The notes beneath the pieces are model-generated. The model was not told the origin of the DNA, did no database searches, and saw nothing but the letters and a program-made list of their open reading frames with translations. From positions 1 through 64,000 of the forward strand of contig JABDLS010000086.1 in assembly GCA_013002885.1 (NCBI GenBank): a stretch of DNA of 64,000 nucleotides. The letters are read 5' to 3'. The translations under genes and the position numbers were made by a program. Shown here piece by piece: positions 29,947-39,063 of the stretch (the first letter of the stretch is position 1; each line of letters begins with the position of its first letter). The DNA is from Gemmatimonadota bacterium (GTDB lineage Bacteria > Gemmatimonadota > Gemmatimonadetes > Longimicrobiales > Gaopeijiaceae).

Positions 29947-30624
29947 GTGGCGATGAGTACCGACACCGCAGCCCTGCCCCGCGCAGCCGCCTGGCACGCC
30001 AACCCGAGGCAGGACGAGAGTACCCTGGCCGCTCCGGATTACAAGACCCTGGACGACCGCGAGCTGGCCACCTGTGCTGCTCGGGGCGAGGAGCGCGCTT
30101 TCCGTGAACTCCTGGTCCGCTACGAGCGGCCCGTCTTCTCGTTGATCTATCGGATGGTACGCGATCGCACGCTGGCCGAGGATCTGGCCCAGGAAGCGTT
30201 CATCAGGGCCTTCAACGCCATCGACAGCTATAAGACCAGCTACAAGTTCAGCAACTGGATCTTCAAGATCGCCAACAACCACACCATCGACTACCTGCGC
30301 AAGCGGAAGCTCGACACCGTGTCGATCGACGGTTCGCCCCACGCGACGACCCAGGACGAAATAAGCCAGAGTCGGGTGGTGTTGGAGTCGGGCGGGGAGA
30401 ATCCCCACGAGTATGTGGAGCACAAGGAGCTGGGGAGCCAGATCGAGCAGGCCATCGGTGGCCTCCGGGAGGAGTACCGCGCCGTCATCATCCTGCGGCA
30501 CGTCGAAGGCCACGCCTACGACGAAATAGCCGACATCCTCGAGCTCCCTCTCGGCACCGTGAAGACGTACCTGCACCGGGCCCGTGGGGAATTGAGAAAA
30601 TCTCTGGCTCACCTGGCTACGTGA
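29947..30624 (+). CDS. RNA polymerase ECF-type sigma factor (RpoE-like)
   Basis: LVRYERPVFSLIYRMVRDRTLAEDLAQEAFIRAFNAIDSY...FSNWIFKIANNHTIDYLRKRK; VIILRHVEGHAYDEIADILELPLGTVKTYLHRARGELRKSL; ATG at 29953 possible. Confidence 0.95.
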   Translation: MAMSTDTAALPRAAAWHANPRQDESTLAAPDYKTLDDRELATCAARGEERAFRELLVRYERPVFSLIYRMVRDRTLAEDLAQEAFIRAFNAIDSYKTSYKFSNWIFKIANNHTIDYLRKRKLDTVSIDGSPHATTQDEISQSRVVLESGGENPHEYVEHKELGSQIEQAIGGLREEYRAVIILRHVEGHAYDEIADILELPLGTVKTYLHRARGELRKSLAHLAT

Positions 30625-30707
30625 CCGATGGTACGATCACCCTCCGCCTTGGAGCCATGCGACTTCCTGCGGCCCGCACACACGTGCCGGCAGGGGTACG
30701 GTTTCTT

Positions 30708-30734
30708 GAAACTCCGGCCCTCGCGCCCGCGTAG
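30708..30734 (+). promoter_or_regulatory. putative ECF promoter upstream of anti-sigma gene: GAAAC-N17-CGTAG
   Basis: GAAACTccggccctcgcgcccgCGTAG, 34 nt upstream of the GTG start, SD-like GGAG between. Confidence 0.7.
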
Positions 30735-30767
30735 TGCCAGCAGAGTGAATCCCGTAGGAGCAACACC

Positions 30768-32003
30768 GTGAACGACGCCATCCACAACCACCTGAGCGCC
30801 GTGCAGATGCAGGCGCTCCTCGACGGCGAGCTGCCCCGCCAGGCACGTTCGAAGGCCGAGGAGCACCTGGCGGCCTGCCCTCGGTGCGCCGGTGAGTTGG
30901 ATTCGTGGCGCGCGGTCTTCTCCGACCTCGCGGAGCTTCCCGCCCACCGCCCCCACGAGGGCTTCGTCCAGCGGGTCATGTCCGACGTGAAGGTGCCGGA
31001 GGCGCGGCCTCTGGGTGCCCGGCTGCGCGACGGAATCGCTGCCGCCTTCTCGGCTCACGGCAACAGCCACGTTCCCGGTGAGGTCCTTCAGGACTTCCTC
31101 GAGGGCTCGCTGGCGGCACGGCGTGCCGAGCGCATCGAGGCCCACTTGGGCCGCTGCTCCGCCTGCACGACCGAGGCTGACGCGTGGCTTGGCGTCATGA
31201 GGCGCCTGGACGCCCTCGAGGCCTTCGAGCCCGGCGAGGGTTTCGCCGAACGGGTCCTCACCGCGTTGGAGGTTCCGGACCGGTTGCCTCTGGCCGCGCG
31301 GATCCGGCAGACGCTGGACGCTCTGCTAGGCTCGCCGGCCCCGGACCACGTCCCGGCCGGGGTGCTCCAGGACTTCATCGATGGTGCCCTGCCCCTGGCC
31401 GCCTCGGCCCGGGTGGAGGCCCACGTCGGCGGCTGCGGTCGCTGCGCGTCCGAGCTTCACTCCTGGGAAGGGGTCGCGGTACGGCTCGAGGCGCTTCATC
31501 GCTTCGAGCCCTCGCCGGACTTCGGCGAGCGGGTCATGGTCGGGCTGAGGACCACCGAGGTGGCGGCACGGGAACCGGCTTGGAGCCGACTGGCCCACGC
31601 GGCTCGGGGCCGCGTGCGCCGCTTCGTTCCCGAGACGCGGCAAGCGGTGGCGGCTCTCTCCGGTGCGGCCGTCACACCCATGGTGGTCATTGGCCTCGCC
31701 GCGTGGGCGGTCCTCTCCCACCCCGCCGTGACGGTGGGGTCACTGGCGTCTTTCGCGTGGTGGCAGCTCACCGACCTTGCCACAGCGGCGCTTTCCGGGG
31801 CTGTGACCCTGGCGACGCAGAGCGCCGATGTGTTCGGCTTGCTCTCCGTTTTGGAGTCTCTGGCATCCGCGCCGGCGTTGGTGGCCGGGGGGGCTGTCGC
31901 CTATACGATGATCTGCGCGCTCGCCTTGCGGGTGCTGTACAAAAACCTCCTCGCACAACGATCCCAAGGGGGTCGCCATCCACATGTATCGACTGCTTCT
32001 TAG
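30768..32003 (+). CDS. anti-sigma factor with three tandem zinc-finger (ZAS/zf-HC2-like) domains and C-terminal TM region
   Basis: HxxxCxxC at aa 33-40, 126-133 and 219-226 with exact 93-aa spacing; hydrophobic C-terminus; directly downstream of the ECF sigma gene. Confidence 0.88.
   Translation: MNDAIHNHLSAVQMQALLDGELPRQARSKAEEHLAACPRCAGELDSWRAVFSDLAELPAHRPHEGFVQRVMSDVKVPEARPLGARLRDGIAAAFSAHGNSHVPGEVLQDFLEGSLAARRAERIEAHLGRCSACTTEADAWLGVMRRLDALEAFEPGEGFAERVLTALEVPDRLPLAARIRQTLDALLGSPAPDHVPAGVLQDFIDGALPLAASARVEAHVGGCGRCASELHSWEGVAVRLEALHRFEPSPDFGERVMVGLRTTEVAAREPAWSRLAHAARGRVRRFVPETRQAVAALSGAAVTPMVVIGLAAWAVLSHPAVTVGSLASFAWWQLTDLATAALSGAVTLATQSADVFGLLSVLESLASAPALVAGGAVAYTMICALALRVLYKNLLAQRSQGGRHPHVSTAS
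30789..31625 (+). repeat. three in-frame 279-bp tandem repeats (93 aa each) in the anti-sigma gene
   Basis: Units 30789-31067, 31068-31346, 31347-31625; conserved His and Cys positions spaced exactly 93 codons. Confidence 0.85.
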
Positions 32004-33582
32004 CGCCTTCGTCGCGCTGGGTCTCGCTGCCCTCGCCCTTCCAGATGGGCTCGACGCCCAGCTCCGTGAGATCGTCACCAAGAGCGTCTCCGCAAGCTCG
32101 TCGGGAGCATCGCTTGGGCTGACCTTCGCCGATCGGGGGGAGCTCGAACTGAGCTTCGATGGCGGTACCGTGTATCTCGATGGCGAGGCCATCGGGACGT
32201 ACGAGCGAGGCTCGGAGCTGGACACGGCGTGGCGGAGCCTTCTCGGAGAGGCCATGGCATTGGAGAACGGTGCGCTGGCCGAGCGTCTCGTGGCGTGGAG
32301 TAGCCCCGAACTGGGGGGTACCGCTGCCGAGGTGGGCCAGTCCGTGGACCAGGCCCTGGAGGACGCCCTCGAGGTCGCCGACGCCCAGGACGCCAACGAC
32401 GAACCGGGCTTGTCGGTTTCCGACGAGCGCACCCTCGCGAGAATTCTCCTGAACTCCGTGGGTCGCCTTGGCGTCCTGGAAGAAGCGTTGGAGGGTCTGT
32501 CGTCCGATCTCCGTATCCACGTCGATGAAGACGTGGTGATTCCTCAGGGCTCCGTGGTGGACGGGACCGTTGTCGTCATCGAAGGCACGCTCCGTGTGGA
32601 GGGTGAGATCCGTGGCGACGTGGTCGTCGTCGACGGAGCCATCGAGGTCGTCGAGACAGGGGTCGTCCAGGGTGAGGTGCGCATCGCAGACGCCCGTGTG
32701 CTCAGTAACGTCGGAACGATTCGCGGCGGGCTGGTGGACGTGCTCGAAGAAGAGCGAGAGGTAGAGGAAGAGGTCAGGGAGCAACTCCGCGAGGAAATCC
32801 GGGCGGAAATTCGACGGGATCTCAGAAACGAGATCCGCCAGGTGACACGAATGGAGCACGACGACGGCTTCTCCATCATGGCCCCCTTCCACGCCGTGGT
32901 GCGTGGTGTGGGCGGCGTACTCGAGAAGATGGTCATGATCTTCATCCTCGGGCTCGTCGGCGCCGGCTTCCTGGCCTTCGCGGGTGAGAACATGGAGACC
33001 ATCGCGGAGACGGCTCGACGGTCGCCCGGTCGCTCGGCCATGGTGGGGCTGGCCGGCAGCTTCCTCCTGATCCCGGTGTGGATCCTGGGGCTCATCGCCC
33101 TTCTGGTCTCCATCGTGGGAATTCCAGTGGCCATCGCATGGGCTCCCCTCTTCCCGGTGGCGGCGGGTCTGGCCGCCCTTCTTGGCTACCTCGCCGTGGC
33201 CCAGAACACCGGCGAGTGGCTCGCGGACAGCAACTTCCCCTGGACGGGGTGGATCCGGAAGACGAATCCGATCTTCACCTTGGTGGCTGGACTTCTCGGA
33301 CTCGTCCTCGCGTTCATGGCCGGTCACCTGGTCTCCATCCTGCCCTTCCTGGGCTTCATCGGAAATCTGCTCTTCGCGGCGGGCGTCATCATCACCATTG
33401 CGGCCATCCAGATCGGCTTCGGCGCGGTACTGCTGACCCGGGGTGGACGCAGGAAGGAGTACTACGCGGCGTACGATCCAGATGCAGCCTGGGAGGCCGC
33501 CATGAATGTGGATGTAGACGAGGGCCCCGGTACGGGTACCGGTGCTTCGTCAACGGGAGAGGGTTCGACGAATGATGCGTAG
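31984..33582 (+). CDS. polymer-forming (bactofilin-like beta-repeat) membrane protein with charged coiled coil and TM segments
   Basis: IHVDEDVVIPQGSVVDGTVVVIEGTLRVEGEIRGDVVVVDGAIEVVETGVVQGEVRIADARV; EEEREVEEEVREQLREEIRAEIRRDLRNEIRQ; several TM helices. Confidence 0.8.
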   Translation: MYRLLLSAFVALGLAALALPDGLDAQLREIVTKSVSASSSGASLGLTFADRGELELSFDGGTVYLDGEAIGTYERGSELDTAWRSLLGEAMALENGALAERLVAWSSPELGGTAAEVGQSVDQALEDALEVADAQDANDEPGLSVSDERTLARILLNSVGRLGVLEEALEGLSSDLRIHVDEDVVIPQGSVVDGTVVVIEGTLRVEGEIRGDVVVVDGAIEVVETGVVQGEVRIADARVLSNVGTIRGGLVDVLEEEREVEEEVREQLREEIRAEIRRDLRNEIRQVTRMEHDDGFSIMAPFHAVVRGVGGVLEKMVMIFILGLVGAGFLAFAGENMETIAETARRSPGRSAMVGLAGSFLLIPVWILGLIALLVSIVGIPVAIAWAPLFPVAAGLAALLGYLAVAQNTGEWLADSNFPWTGWIRKTNPIFTLVAGLLGLVLAFMAGHLVSILPFLGFIGNLLFAAGVIITIAAIQIGFGAVLLTRGGRRKEYYAAYDPDAAWEAAMNVDVDEGPGTGTGASSTGEGSTNDA

Positions 33583-34408
33583 GTCACTTGTGGCTGCCAC
33601 GGCAGCGCTCTTGATGGTTCCTCTGGCCGTCGAGGGCCAGAATTGGAAGACCGTGACCATGTCCCAGCGACTCGGGGGCGAAGACGATCTGAGGGTGTCC
33701 GTGCGCTACGGAGCGGGGCTCTTCTCGATTCGGTCCGCGGAGGGAGGCCTATTGTACCGGATGCACCTCGAGTACGACGAGGATCGGTTCGAGCCAGTAG
33801 CGGAGTACACGGGCAACCGATTGGAGTTGGGTGTGGAGACCCGGCGGCGCGGGCTCGACATCGACACCGACGAAGCCGGGGAGCTTCGACTCGAGCTTGC
33901 CAGAGGCATTCCGATGGACCTCGACCTCGAGTTCGGCGCCGTGAAAGCCGAATTGGACCTCGGTGGTCTCGCCCTCACCGACCTGGACCTGAGCACCGGC
34001 GCATCGGAGTCCGATGTCGACGTGTCGGAGCCCAATCCGAGTCGCATGGAAACCGCCCGGTTCGAGGTGGGTGCCGCCGAGTTCACCGCCCGGAATCTGG
34101 GCAACCTCAATGCCGACCGCATCGAAGTCGACGCGGGGGTCGGCTCCATCTCCCTCGGGCTCGAAGGTCGATGGCAGAGAGACGCCGAACTGGACATCGG
34201 CATGGGACTGGGGTCGCTGGAGCTACGCATCCCGGAAGGGTTGGGTATTCGGCTACGCAAGAAGAGCTTTCTGACGTCTCTCGATTCCCAGGGGCTCGTC
34301 AAGCGCGGCGACGTGTACGAGTCGTTGGATTGGGATCGCGCGGACCGCCGCGTGAGCATCGAGCTCGACGCCGCGTTCGGCAGCGTATCGGTGGTCTGGA
34401 TCAACTAG
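33572..34408 (+). CDS. secreted toastrack/LiaF-C-like protein
   Basis: Signal peptide MMRRSLVAATAALLMVPLAVEGQ; repetitive beta pattern ending VDAGVGSISLGLEGRWQRDAELDIGMGLGSLELRIPEGLGIRL...AAFGSVSVVWIN. Confidence 0.7.
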   Translation: MMRRSLVAATAALLMVPLAVEGQNWKTVTMSQRLGGEDDLRVSVRYGAGLFSIRSAEGGLLYRMHLEYDEDRFEPVAEYTGNRLELGVETRRRGLDIDTDEAGELRLELARGIPMDLDLEFGAVKAELDLGGLALTDLDLSTGASESDVDVSEPNPSRMETARFEVGAAEFTARNLGNLNADRIEVDAGVGSISLGLEGRWQRDAELDIGMGLGSLELRIPEGLGIRLRKKSFLTSLDSQGLVKRGDVYESLDWDRADRRVSIELDAAFGSVSVVWIN

Positions 34409-34456
34409 CCGGGCAAGCAACCACCAGACGAGCGGACCACCGCTCTGGAGATCGAC

Positions 34457-34693
34457 ATGATTGGTTCACTTCTCACCTTCTTCGCAGTCGGCCTCGTCAC
34501 GATTCTGGTCGCGGGCGTGGTGCTGAGCGTGATCGGTGTGGTCTTTTCGCTCACGCTTGGCTTGGCGTCCTTCCTGCTCTTGAAGGTGGCGCCCGTCCTT
34601 CTGGTGGGATGGATCGTGGTGAAGATTCTGGAAAAGAGGCGGAGTGGTGACTCGCTGTCGGCGGCCGACCGCCGCTGGCTCGACGGCGACTAG
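34457..34693 (+). CDS. small (78 aa) membrane protein
   Basis: Two hydrophobic segments, charged C-terminus (KILEKRRSGDSLSAADRRWLDGD); same direction, 48 nt after the toastrack gene. Confidence 0.7.
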   Translation: MIGSLLTFFAVGLVTILVAGVVLSVIGVVFSLTLGLASFLLLKVAPVLLVGWIVVKILEKRRSGDSLSAADRRWLDGD

Positions 34694-34776
34694 CGCCCCC
34701 TCGGCCTTCCGGGGCCCTCCGCAGATCCGGCCCCGCCCACGGGCGCGGACACCCGCTGCGTCAGGGCCGCCTCGCG

Positions 34777-35889
34777 TCAGACAACCGGTGCCGCGAGCCC
34801 ACTCTCCACCGCGTTGGCCACCTTCCGCAGGGCGACGCCTGCCGCCGAGTCCGGGGCGGACATCACGGTGGGGGCCCCGGCGTCTCCCGCGCGCACAACC
34901 GCAGGGTCCAGCGGCACCCGGCCCAGGAAGGGCAGGTTCATCTCTTCAGCCAACGCCTCACCTCCGCCCTTTCCGAAAACGTCGACGATCTCGGCGCAAT
35001 TGGGGCAAGCCATACCGCTCATGTTCTCGACGATGCCGATGATCCGGGTGTTCACACGCTCGAACATCCTGATGCCGCGCCGGACGTCGCCGGTGGCGAC
35101 CTGCTGCGGCGTGGTGACCATCACCGCCCCGTCCAGGTCGATGGTCTGAACCAGCGAGAGCTGGGCGTCACCCGTTCCCGGCGGCATGTCGACGACCATG
35201 ACATCGAGGGCGCCCCAGTCCACCTGCTCCAGGAACTGCTTGAGGATCCCGGAGATCAGGGGACCTCGCATGATGGCTGGCTGGTCCTCCTCGAGGAGGA
35301 AGCCGAGACTCATGAGTCGGACACCGTGAGCCTCGAGGGGTTCGATCATCTCCTTGCCCTTGTCGCCGGTGACGTTGGGACGCCTGTCGACGCCGAACAT
35401 GAGAGGGATGTTCGGACCGTAGATGTCAGCATCCACCAGTCCGACCCGAAGTCCCTGCGCGGCGAAAGCCGCCGCCAGGTTGGCCGCGACCATGGACTTG
35501 CCCACACCACCCTTCCCCGAACTGACAGCGATGACGTGCTCCACCTGAGCGAGAAGCCCCGGCTTGGGCGTCGGGGCCGGAACCGAGCCCGGCTTCAGGC
35601 CGCCTCCCCCCGTTCCGCCTCCACTGCCACCCGAGGGAGCCATTTGGGGAAGCTGGACGTTGATCTTCACTTCACCGATGCCTTCGACGGCCTCGACCGC
35701 CTCTCGGGCCTGTTTGACGAGGTCGCCGGGATCGTCGGGCCGGACCTGGAACTGGAACCGGGCATTGCCGTCCTCGTCCACCTCCAGGCTCTGAACGTGT
35801 CCGCCGGCAACGAGATCGCGTCCGGAAGCAGGGTGCTTGATGCGGGCGAGGGTAGCCATGACGATACGGCGGAGGTCTTCGGAGCTCAT
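34777..35889 (-). CDS. mrp: Mrp/NBP35 family iron-sulfur carrier ATPase
   Basis: VIAVSSGKGGVGKSMVAANLA; GMACPNCAEIVDVFGKGGGEALA; start set at MSSEDLRRIV. Confidence 0.93.
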   Translation of the reverse strand: MSSEDLRRIVMATLARIKHPASGRDLVAGGHVQSLEVDEDGNARFQFQVRPDDPGDLVKQAREAVEAVEGIGEVKINVQLPQMAPSGGSGGGTGGGGLKPGSVPAPTPKPGLLAQVEHVIAVSSGKGGVGKSMVAANLAAAFAAQGLRVGLVDADIYGPNIPLMFGVDRRPNVTGDKGKEMIEPLEAHGVRLMSLGFLLEEDQPAIMRGPLISGILKQFLEQVDWGALDVMVVDMPPGTGDAQLSLVQTIDLDGAVMVTTPQQVATGDVRRGIRMFERVNTRIIGIVENMSGMACPNCAEIVDVFGKGGGEALAEEMNLPFLGRVPLDPAVVRAGDAGAPTVMSAPDSAAGVALRKVANAVESGLAAPVV

Positions 35890-36155
35890 GTGAAGTCGGG
35901 GGTCGACCCCCGGGAAAGGCGCTCGGATCTTGGCGAAACGGCGCTCGGTACGTCGGGCAAAGGGCGCTGAAGTTACCCGAGCGCCGGGGACGGAGTCAAC
36001 GCGAGTTGCGCCCGGTTCCCCGTGTTTCGAGATTCTGCTGGCCATCGGGGCGCGGCCGTGGATCGGCGACCGCCGAAGGGCTTTCTCTCGGCCTGTACCA
36101 TGCGCTCCGAATCGGCCATCCCGCCTGCACGCCATCCCGCCACCCCGCCCAGCAC

Positions 36156-37784
36156 ATGACCGGCATCTACTCGACGCCTAATCCCGTAAACGAACGCGTC
36201 CTTTCGTACGCTCCCGGAACGCCGGAGCGCGCCGCGCTGAAGGCCGAGCTCGAATCACAGGCCGAGACCGTCGTCGACATCCCCCTCATGATCGGAGGGG
36301 AGGAAGTCCGCACGGGTGATACCGTTCCTGTCGTCATGCCGCACGATCACGGCCATGTCCTCGGTCACTTTCATCAGGCAGGCGCGGAGGAGGTCCAGCG
36401 GGCCATCGATGCCGCCAATGAGGCCCACAGGGAATGGTCGCGCATGCCCTGGCAGGCCCGAGCAGCGGTTTTCCTCCGGGCCGCCGATCTCATCGCTGGT
36501 CCGTGGCGCGCCAAGCTCAACGCCGCGACGATGCTGGGCCAGAGTAAGACGGCCTACCAGGCCGAGATCGACGCAGCGTGTGAGACCATCGACTTCTTCC
36601 GCTTCGGCGCTCATTTCGCCGAGCAGATCTACTCGATGCAGCCGATCTCGGATCCCGGCATCTGGAACCGTGCCCAGTACCGAGCCCTGGAAGGCTTCGT
36701 CTACGCCGTGAGCCCCTTCAACTTCACGGCCATCGGCGCCAATCTGCCTGGCTCACCGGCCCTCATGGGCAACACCTCAGTCTGGAAGCCATCGCCTTCG
36801 GCGATGCTCTCAAACCACTACCTCATGAAGATCTTCGAGGAGGCCGGGCTTCCTCCGGGGGTCATCAACTTCGTGGCCGGTGATCCGGTGGCCATCACGG
36901 AGAAGGTCTTCTCGCAGCCGACCTTCGCCGGCGTCCACTTCACAGGGTCGACGACGGTGTTCCGCGGATTCTGGAAGCAGATCGGCGCCAACATCGAGAC
37001 GTATCGGTCCTATCCGAGAATCGTGGGCGAAACCGGCGGCAAGGACTTCGTCATAGCCCATCCCACTGCGGACGTTGCTGCGTTGAAAACTGCTCTGGTG
37101 AGGGGCGCCTTCGAGTACCAGGGTCAGAAGTGCAGCGCCGCTTCGCGAGCCTACGTCCCGAAGAGCCTCTGGGCTCAGCTCGAGCAGCCCCTCGTCGACG
37201 AGACCGAGTCCCTCACAATGGGCGACCCTCGCGACTTCTCGAACTTCGTCTCGGCGGTGATCCACGAACGGGCGTTCGAGAAGATCCGAAGCTACATCGA
37301 GGGGGCCGAGGCATCGGACGACGCCGAGGTCATTGCCGGCGGGCGGTGCGACGATTCGAAGGGGTGGTTCGTACGCCCCACCCTCATCCGTGCTCACGAC
37401 CCGCGATACGTCTCCATGTGTGAGGAGATCTTCGGACCTGTTCTCACCATCCACGTCTACGACGACGAGAAGTGGGAGGAGGCGCTCGAGCTCGTAGACA
37501 CGACATCTGACTACGGGCTGACCGGAGCGGTTTGGGCCCGGGACCGCGACGCCATCGCACACGCGACCGAGGTTCTGGAGCACGCCGCCGGGAATTTCTA
37601 CGTCAACGACAAGCCCACGGGCGCGGTGGTGGCTCAACAGCCCTTCGGTGGCTCCCGGGCGTCGGGGACCAACGACAAGGCCGGTTCGATGTTCAACCTC
37701 CTCCGTTGGGTAAGCGCCCGCTCCATGAAGGAGAACTTCGTGCCGCCCACGGACTACCGGTACCCCTTCATGGAGGAGGCATAG
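36156..37784 (+). CDS. pruA: L-glutamate gamma-semialdehyde (1-pyrroline-5-carboxylate) dehydrogenase
   Basis: FNFTAIGANLPGSPALMGNTSVWKPS; IVGETGGKDFVIAHPTADV; FEYQGQKCSAASRAYVP; GAVVAQQPFGGSRASGTNDKAG. Confidence 0.93.
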   Translation: MTGIYSTPNPVNERVLSYAPGTPERAALKAELESQAETVVDIPLMIGGEEVRTGDTVPVVMPHDHGHVLGHFHQAGAEEVQRAIDAANEAHREWSRMPWQARAAVFLRAADLIAGPWRAKLNAATMLGQSKTAYQAEIDAACETIDFFRFGAHFAEQIYSMQPISDPGIWNRAQYRALEGFVYAVSPFNFTAIGANLPGSPALMGNTSVWKPSPSAMLSNHYLMKIFEEAGLPPGVINFVAGDPVAITEKVFSQPTFAGVHFTGSTTVFRGFWKQIGANIETYRSYPRIVGETGGKDFVIAHPTADVAALKTALVRGAFEYQGQKCSAASRAYVPKSLWAQLEQPLVDETESLTMGDPRDFSNFVSAVIHERAFEKIRSYIEGAEASDDAEVIAGGRCDDSKGWFVRPTLIRAHDPRYVSMCEEIFGPVLTIHVYDDEKWEEALELVDTTSDYGLTGAVWARDRDAIAHATEVLEHAAGNFYVNDKPTGAVVAQQPFGGSRASGTNDKAGSMFNLLRWVSARSMKENFVPPTDYRYPFMEEA

Positions 37785-37827
37785 CCAGGAGCGAGTCGCC
37801 CCCGCCACGATCTGGGCCGGGTCTCAG

Positions 37828-37849
37828 GAAGCCCCGGGGTGCGGGCTTC
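37828..37849. terminator. hairpin between convergent genes (bidirectional terminator candidate, no U-tract)
   Basis: gaagccc-cggggtgc-gggcttc, perfect 7-bp stem between the pruA stop and the PLP-enzyme stop. Confidence 0.35.
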
Positions 37850-37853
37850 ACCG

Positions 37854-39011
37854 CTACTGCTGGGCCAGCGCCTGCTCGAAATCGGCAATGAGATCCTGGC
37901 GGTCTTCGACACCGATGCTCAGTCGGACGAAGCCGTCGGGAATGCCCTGGGCGTTCCGCTCCTCGGGGGTGAGCCCGACATGGGACGTGTAGCGCGGCTG
38001 TGATGCCAGCGTCTCCACGCCGCCGAGACTCGGCGCCGCAATCGCCAGGCCGAGCCGGGACATGAAGCGGTCGGCCGCGTCTCCTCCCCCCTCCAGGACG
38101 ACACTGACCATACCGCCGAAACCCGACATGAGCTCGCTGGCCAGGGTGTGGTCGGGATGGGATTCGAGACCGGGGTAGACCACTCGCCCGACTTCCGGTC
38201 GCCCTTCGAACCACCGGGCCACAGCCATGGCGTTCTCGTTGTGCCGCGCCATCCGAACATCGAGCGTGCGCATTCCCCGATCCAACAGCCACGCCGAATG
38301 AGGATCGAGCGCAGGCCCGTAGAGCCGGGATAGTCGGGTGACCTCGCGCACGAAATCGGCCGGTCCTGCGACGACACCGGCGATGACGTCGGAGTGTCCG
38401 CCAAGGTACTTCGTCGCGCTCTGGACGACGACGTCGATGCCTGTGGACGCGGCCCGGAAGTTCACCGGTGACGCGAAGGTCGCGTCACACGCCACGATCA
38501 TCCCGCGATCGTGGGCCATGGCACAGAGGGGACGCGGGTCGAGGATCCGAAGAGTGGGATTCGTGGGGATCTCGATGAAGACCAGGCTCGTGTCGTCGCG
38601 CATGGCGTCTTCCCAGTGACCTTCCTCAGGATCGACGAACGTCGTCTCGATCCCTCGACGGGGAAGCTCGTCACGCAGGAGCACCTGAGTCGCGCCGTAC
38701 AACCGGGAGGACGCCACCACGTGCCCCTCGCCTCCCACGGCGGCGAGGACGGTCATGGCCGTCGCACCCATGCCGCTCCCGAGGGCCACTGCGGCCTCCG
38801 TTCCCTCCAGGGCCGCTGCCTTCTCTGCCACCTGCCGCTGGTTCGGGTTGTTTCCGTACCGGCTGTACAGGAGCTCGCCATCGGCGGGACTGCTCCAGTG
38901 AAAAGTCGCGCTCTGTGTGATAGGAGGCACCACGGGAGCGCCCGGCGTCCGGTCGTGAGCACCACCGTGGACGCCGATGGTGGCGGGATGGGAGTCGTGG
39001 GAATCGGCCAT
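37854..39011 (-). CDS. trans-sulfuration PLP enzyme (second paralogue)
   Basis: SATKYLGGHSDVIAGVVAG; SLGGVETLASQPRYTSH; RLSIGVEDRQDLIADFEQAL. Confidence 0.9.
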   Translation of the reverse strand: MADSHDSHPATIGVHGGAHDRTPGAPVVPPITQSATFHWSSPADGELLYSRYGNNPNQRQVAEKAAALEGTEAAVALGSGMGATAMTVLAAVGGEGHVVASSRLYGATQVLLRDELPRRGIETTFVDPEEGHWEDAMRDDTSLVFIEIPTNPTLRILDPRPLCAMAHDRGMIVACDATFASPVNFRAASTGIDVVVQSATKYLGGHSDVIAGVVAGPADFVREVTRLSRLYGPALDPHSAWLLDRGMRTLDVRMARHNENAMAVARWFEGRPEVGRVVYPGLESHPDHTLASELMSGFGGMVSVVLEGGGDAADRFMSRLGLAIAAPSLGGVETLASQPRYTSHVGLTPEERNAQGIPDGFVRLSIGVEDRQDLIADFEQALAQQ

Positions 39012-39063
39012 CGGATGGTTCTCGGCTAGTAGGCTGTTGCTCTGAGGTCGTGCCCGGGGCGTG

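Noticed and set aside
31768-33327. 519-aa minus-strand ORF over the polymer-forming protein gene
   Set aside because: Sense strand has signal peptide, beta-repeat and TM pattern; the antisense is compositionally biased.
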